Source: Ridgeia piscesae
Lineage: Eukaryota; Annelida; Polychaeta; Sabellida; Siboglinidae
Reading direction: 5' to 3'
Assembly (NCBI GenBank): GCA_025642075.2
Contig: JAODUO010000528.1
Location: forward strand, 124,001-188,000
DNA: 64,000 nucleotides
The position numbers and the translations under genes were made by a program. Shown here in pieces: positions 58,600 to 64,000 of the stretch; the first letter of the stretch is position 1, and every line of letters begins with the position of its first letter. The notes under the pieces were generated by a model. The model was given only the letters and a program-made list of their open reading frames with translations, made no database searches and was not told where the DNA came from.

Positions 58600-60112
58600 T
58601 ATGATTTATATCTCGAACAAACATAACATGTACAGTTTGTATTTAACAAACTTGTCATTTTGGTTGCAGGGTGGAATGAATTCACTGTCAACAATCACTG
58701 GTGTCAATGGAAACAGTAATGACAATATGTAATCAGTTGTAATAACATCATTTTAATGCACCTTGTGCATGACATTACACAAATATTTCTAAGTGAAAAC
58801 TGGAGTAAGATACTGTGTACACCAATACATTATTGTTAAACTACGCATTCTTACAGGCATTCTAAACAAGACACTGCAATAAATGTCACCGCTGAGATCT
58901 GACCCATTTAAAGTTTTGCACAATACAAACGAAACAGGACTTGTTGTCTCTATCCCCGTGCTCGGGGAACTAGCCACTTGTCTTCCCAGGTAAGACGAAA
59001 CATCGCAGGCGGATTCTAGCAATTAATAAACATTAATAGAACCTCGTTATGCGATGGTGTCATTTTGAACCAATCCCAATCTGGGGTGATTCTCTCCTAG
59101 TATGTGTTTCTTTGTATCTAGCAAACAATACTACCTTTATTTGTCTTCACGTGATCATACCTATTTGATCGCTGTTAATATTACATGTTTGCATAAACTG
59201 TTGTATATGACCAAGAGTAGCGAAGCTTCATATAGGGCACACAATTGTAGTATAAGACAGTAGCATACACGCATGCACACACGCACGCACGCACGCACGC
59301 ACGCACGAACACACACCCAGAACTGACACCACGCTTTACTTGATAAGATAGAGATTACCCCTGTCCAGGCGTATCATCTCGTTCATAACTAAAACTGGCA
59401 AAGTTTTATTTAATTTGTCTAGATTGTCGACCCGTTCTTTTTATGAGAACCCACGTGGGCGAAGGACAGGACAGGTGTAGATTGATCGTCAAGACAATAC
59501 ATTAGGCATTTTGTGAACCAAAACTCGATACTACTACTTGTTTGTGTCCTTGCACAATATAAGACATATTTTATTTTTCTACACCCTAGAAAGCAGGCTA
59601 ACCTGTGAATAATCTTGACGACTCGATTTGACCAACGAACTACGCCACTATGACTATGCGTGCATCATTCGTCGGTTCAGTGCACGCAGTCGATCCACTT
59701 CGAGCTAGATTTCATTGCATAGCGCGTAAATATCCGCCAGATGGCGACGTTGCTCACAACAAGAGAGTCGACGAGTCTATTTTTCAGGGTTGATGGCTAT
59801 TTGCTACCCCTCCTTTTATGGCTGTTCCGATGTACAAACATTAGGCTAGGGGTTGAGTTAGATTATATTCGATTATATTTAGTTGGATTGAAGGTACTTT
59901 TGACAAGATTGACATTAGGCGTTTACATGCATTTGTACATGGAGGGGTAGCAAATACCCACCTCCGTTTTCGGGCAACACTAAGTCAAGGCTCAACCAAA
60001 TCACGGAGAAAAGTGCGTAATATCGTTAATCCATACCGGCCGAACACGTCCATGATGATCTACTTTGCTCAGGAATGTATCGCAACGGTGTGCGCCATAA
60101 CGCCGGCCCTCT
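58600..60112. other. Intergenic sequence downstream of the innexin gene
   Basis: No recognised gene. A (CACG)n run lies at about 59278-59307 and a small inverted-repeat element at 59798-59956. Confidence 0.5.
59798..59956. mobile_element. Tiny MITE-like element
   Basis: TATTTGCTACCCCTCC (59798-59813) and its perfect inverse GGAGGGGTAGCAAATA (59941-59956). A further inner match (ATGTACAAA with TTTGTACAT) extends the arms. About 159 bp; no clear target duplication. Confidence 0.55.
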
Positions 60113-60649
60113 TTAATCGTATTTGTGCTCCTTTGATTTTGGCGTCGTCTCATTCAGTTCTATTGACTCAGCAGGGTCATCAAGGTCGTTATTTCTTCTT
60201 GGCGCTTTCTTCTGCCATTTGTCCCAGAGTGAGCAGATGACGTCAGTCGTGGTGATGCTGTCGGTGTTGTGAGCTATGAGACGCAGCAGGAAGGAACCGT
60301 CCTGTCGAAGGTAATTATAGACGAATGCGTTTAGTGCCCGATCATCTCTCCCGTTCCGTCGGCCTTGTTGCAACCTGTTGGCGACGAATACGACACGGTC
60401 GTTGCCAAATAACGCGCGCGCCACCCACGTGACGAAGCTCGCGATGCTAATAGCGGCAACCATGACAAGCCAAAACCAGAGGAACATGAAGATCTTCTCG
60501 TTGTACAGGTTGATGGGCAGCACGCACTGTATCGTGTAGCGGTGGTTGTTGCCAAGACGACGCACGAGGAAGTCGCAGAACGTGACGCGCGGGAAGACGA
60601 CGTGGCGTGCCTCGGTCCAGTCGTGGTCAGCCACCATGTACTTGAGCAC
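60113..60649 (-). CDS. Innexin, terminal exon
   Basis: 178 residues plus stop. The exon starts after the acceptor TTTGTGTAG|GTGCTCAAG in phase 0 and reads VLKYMVADHDWTEARHVVFP, RVTFCDFLVRRLGNNHRYT, IQCVLPINLYNEKIFMFLWF, then a hydrophobic helix and a charged tail ending KSKEHKYD. The VTFCDF...NNHRY(T)QCVLPINL(Y/F)NEKIF block is diagnostic of the second extracellular loop (two Cys) and fourth transmembrane helix of innexins, which form gap-junction channels and hemichannels in invertebrates. The cytoplasmic C-terminus is Asn/Asp/Lys-rich and short. Confidence 0.95.
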   Translation of the reverse strand: MLKYMVADHDWTEARHVVFPRVTFCDFLVRRLGNNHRYTIQCVLPINLYNEKIFMFLWFWLVMVAAISIASFVTWVARALFGNDRVVFVANRLQQGRRNGRDDRALNAFVYNYLRQDGSFLLRLIAHNTDSITTTDVICSLWDKWQKKAPRRNNDLDDPAESIELNETTPKSKEHKYD

Positions 60650-60911
60650 CTACACAAACACCAACGCTCACTATACGGACCCATGACATGGGAGGTTGGT
60701 AACACCACAACAAATCCTCGTCTGATAGGATGAAACCTCAATAATGGCATCGGGCCAATACTCGTAAAGTACAATACTAAAGGAATGAATTAAATCAGTG
60801 AAAGCATACATTTGTCCTGTGGTTAACTGAATCATGGAATATCCTAGCTGAATCACACACACACACACACACACACACACGCGCATGCACACACGCACGC
60901 ACGCACGCACG

Positions 60912-60994
<83 letters not shown>

Positions 60995-61014
60995 CTTTCA
61001 TAGTGGAAACCTAC
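60650..61014 (-). repeat. Innexin last intron containing (AC)n
   Basis: The 365-bp intron carries an AC/GT microsatellite (60855-60991, interrupted by CACG units at 60888-60910). In gene sense GTGTGT begins about 20 bp after the donor GAG|GTAGGTTTCC. Confidence 0.9.
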
Positions 61015-61138
61015 CTCAAAGCCGTACAGATTGTACTTTGTGGATAAAATCCTATTCAGCACAAATAGCTGGCCGATGGCGTTGACGATAAAACAGACTT
61101 TACTGAAGAGAAACAGCATCATCAGGTAGTTGCCGACC
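61015..61138 (-). CDS. Innexin, penultimate exon (third transmembrane segment)
   Basis: The exon reads (x)VGNYLMMLFLFSKVCF, IVNAIGQLFVLNRILSTK and YNLYGFE. GNYL, then a hydrophobic segment and (F/L)N..L....YGFE, is the usual innexin TM3 and following loop. The acceptor is GTTTTAG|GGTCGG (ct at 61139-61140) and the donor TTTGAG|GTAGGT (ac at 61013-61014). The exit is phase 0 into VLKYMVADHD. Entry needs a preceding exon ending two bases into a codon; no exon with the N-terminal innexin signature (YYQWVPF type) was found up to 64000. Confidence 0.92.
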
Positions 61139-62206
61139 CTAAAACAAAATCACCGTAACCATTATAGTCCACTCAGAACGATGAGAAACAACTGTCTTGG
61201 TAAAATATGAGTTTGAAATTCATCTGCCTTGAAAACGATCTTCTCCTTGATAAGTGGCGTCCATTTGCGAAGTAATCGTTATAAAAACTGCTTGTCTACA
61301 GTGTGTAGGTCTGTAACGGTGTCTCTCCGTTGTTATTAGTAGTTAGTAACGGTAGGCCTGGTTTTTTCTGAGTCACAAATGGTATTATCTGTGGGATAGT
61401 TTTCGATAATGATCGCTAGAAAAGATGGTTGCACAAATACTGGAAGAATTTATAAGAAAACATGTGCTTTGCAGGTGCAAATATTCAAGAACAATTTACT
61501 CATTTATCGTGCTTCATAGTGTTCAGCAAAGAGTCTAGATATGCATAAAACACATGGTCAGCATGTCTGTAATGTTAATGGTGTTACTCTGCACATCTGC
61601 GTATTGTTTACATATAGACCAACATCTGGCTGGACCAAGACGACGTTTTAATTATGGCATTCTGTCGTACGCTTTCAGACATGTATCGCCTCAATGAAGT
61701 TAAACCAACAGTGTGTGATGTTATGTGGTAGAATTCCAGCCTCCAGGGTTACTCACAAAATGATAAATCACCGTGACTGTCTACCCTCCCACTCGCCTCA
61801 GTATCGAGGCAGCGCCAGTGTACAAAGCAATCCCCTGTGCCGCTAGCCCTCCCCCCGTGCCGCTAGCCGTGACTGCCCACATGTTTCGATTGCGCAACGT
61901 ATAATATGTGTGCTTTATGGGTGTCAGTTTGCGGTTTGCGGCTACCGTACATTGAGTCATCCAAAGCGGGGGTCTGTACAATTCAGTCAGCAACGTGAAA
62001 CGGGTGATATTTCATAATAACTTCCATAAACACGGAGTTGATTTTTTAATCACACAACACAACACAACATGTTGGTTGGTATGTTATCTACTAAAGCGTG
62101 GCAGGTTATATTTGACAAAAATGGCGGATGATCTAAACAAGTGATGTTCCGAATGTATTTTAGGTGTTTGAATCGAAATTACATAATTATTCGCAATGAA
62201 TAATGC

Positions 62207-62210
<4 letters not shown>

Positions 62211-62293
<83 letters not shown>
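62211..62293. repeat. (TA)n microsatellite
   Basis: A pure run of about 41 TA units. Confidence 0.97.
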
Positions 62294-62297
<4 letters not shown>

Positions 62298-63346
62298 GTT
62301 GGCACGTGTTTGCTTTCAAGGCAAAAACCAGAAACTACGCGGCAGAAATTAATTGCATTATAGTTCAAATTGAAACCTACAACATACGTCGTGAAATTCC
62401 CAATGTCTGGTGCGATTGTCTTCGTCTTTTCTCTTCTATTGAGCGACATTTGTGTTGCTGTCTTATTTTCGCGTTTAAACCACATTTCTGAGTTGGATAC
62501 TGCTGCTTCATGTTATAAATTCATAAACAACAAACAAAGAAAGAAAACAGCACAGTCACACCGTATTACCTCACGCTGCAAAATAGAAATTGACGTCGAG
62601 TCTTAACAAAGGAAACGAAGCAACCTGATACCGACATCTTGTTTACTAAACGAAAACATTACATCAGCACTTATTTTGACTGCAGTTGCAAGGAGCTACT
62701 TATACCTGCTTACCTAATCAACACCTGCACTCTGGGTTTCCCCGGCCTTTTATAAGTTTCAACAAATAAGATATACGAATTATTATACGGAATACGTAAA
62801 TCTGTAATCCGCTTAAAACTGAATGGTAGGTTTTACAATAACACAACAACAACACACTCTGTTCTGTTCAAGTAGGCTCTAACCCGCATATCGCTTCACA
62901 TGGTGACTCAGCCAAGGGGAAGTGCCATCTGTTGTTTCACTTTGTATTCTATTACTCATCGTTGGCTAGACGTAGGAAAGGCCGCGTGTGAATGCATTAA
63001 AATATGAAACACGACTCTTGAATAAACAAAGTGATTAGTGGTTCTCGTTCGCTGCATTGCTGTAGGCCAAAACACCGGCAGGGTGAAAGTTTACATTTAT
63101 CGAGAGTACAAACTGTGAGCATGCCGCCTGAAGAGCACCAGTCCACCTTTCTCAACACATCTAGTGTTGTCCGACGAGAAGTCACTTATGACAAGTAGCT
63201 TGCTCTGACAATGGGCGACATTATGCCATACTTTGCATACACAAACGATGCAGTTTAATGTCAACTTCACCAGTACGTGAGACTGTTTGTGTTACGTTCT
63301 TCGACTAATAATAATGTAAACTTAATTTAAACCCAACTCCAACAAA

Positions 63347-63656
63347 GTCATTGTCATCAACTTTAGATAGCTATAGGTTTTGTCCGCTTGTCACTTGTCA
63401 TTGTCATCAACTTTAGATAGCTGTAGGTTTTGTCCGCTCGTCACTTGTCGTTGTCATCAACTTTAGATAGCTGTAGGTTTTGTCTGCTCGTCACTTGTCG
63501 TTGTCACCAACTTTAGATAGCTGTAGGTTTTGTCCGCTTGTCACTGTCATCAACTTTAGATAGCTGTAGGTTTTGTCCGTTCGTCACTTGTCGTTGTCAC
63601 CAACTTTAGATAGCTGTAGGTTTTGTCCGCTCGTCACTTGTCATTGTCATCAACTC
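63347..63656. repeat. 50-bp minisatellite
   Basis: Six and a half copies of a unit TCATCAACTTTAGATAGCTG, TAGGTTTTGTCCGCTCGTCA, CTTGTCGTTG; one copy is about 10 bp shorter. Confidence 0.92.
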
Positions 63657-64000
63657 CGAATCCTTATCTTGCAGCAGCGCAATAATACATGAACACTACG
63701 AAAAATCATAATTAGACCAAATAAGATGGCAGACCGAGTATGTTGTGAATGAAAGACCCAAACTTTGTCAATGGTTTATCAGGCTCGTCAAACAAAAATA
63801 AACCAAGCCTGCGTGTTTTGTTCATTACAGCACTTGTGAAAACATGTCGAGCTGTTCTTGGGCTGTTGCTATGCTGATGTACAGGTTTTGCGTTGCAAGT
63901 AAAACTGGATAAAAACTACATCCGCGTTCGAAATTATGCAACAGGATTTTGTTAGTCGTCACATCGTCTGCGACATAACAGTAAGACTTGTCTCCACATC

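Larger units (their letters stand above)
61139..64000. other. Innexin intron or upstream region
   Basis: No further innexin exon or other gene was recognised. It holds a (TA)n run (62211-62293), a 50-bp tandem array (63347-63656) and otherwise unique sequence with a slightly higher CpG content than the rest of the window. Confidence 0.55.

Overview
This is eukaryotic, intron-bearing animal DNA, AT-rich and full of microsatellites, minisatellites and transposon debris. An innexin places it in an invertebrate. The style of that innexin, together with the retroelement types, suggests a spiralian (mollusc, annelid, brachiopod or similar), but the species cannot be named from the sequence. No bacterial operons, CRISPR arrays, tRNA or rRNA genes were seen.

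Three host genes are supported. (1) At 1-953 (+) are the last two exons of a flavin-containing monooxygenase. (2) On the minus strand, seven exons between 53379 and 4957 join in frame into a predicted 928-residue OTULIN/OTULINL (FAM105) family deubiquitinase. It has a short basic N-terminus, one transmembrane anchor, a 606-residue single-exon linker with a short coiled coil, and a C-terminal OTU-like domain whose catalytic Cys, His and Asn are all present. Its first exon (53331-53379) and promoter are inferred from splice phase and sequence. That placement gives a first intron of about 34 kb, which holds most of the repeats in the window. (3) At 60113-61138 (-) are the last two exons of an innexin gap-junction gene; its 5' exons were not found and probably lie beyond 64000.

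Layout: 1-953 FMO; 954-4956 plain intergenic; 4957-19155 OTULIN-like exons 7 to 2, with minisatellites in nearly every intron; 19156-53330 putative intron 1. That intron contains two unassigned coding-like exons (22.2 and 34.5 kb), a complete hAT-type element (30951-32989), a 37-bp minisatellite (36.9-38.7 kb), a large foldback element (46440-48585), and LINE fragments split by another element (49.6-52.5 kb). Then come 53331-53470, first exon and promoter; 53.6-54.5 kb, duplicated anchors with TA and TG microsatellites; 54.5-57.25 kb, a decayed Gypsy-like pol; 57.7-58.3 kb, a LINE RT tail; 60.1-61.1 kb, innexin; 61.1-64 kb, non-coding sequence.

The most notable observations are the predicted membrane-tethered OTULIN homologue with an apparently intact active site, and a recurrent pattern of tandem repeats built on or against splice junctions in both the FMO and the OTULIN-like gene. 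The transposon calls (hAT, Mutator-like, PIF/Harbinger-like, foldback) rest on terminal inverted repeats and target-site duplications read directly from the sequence.
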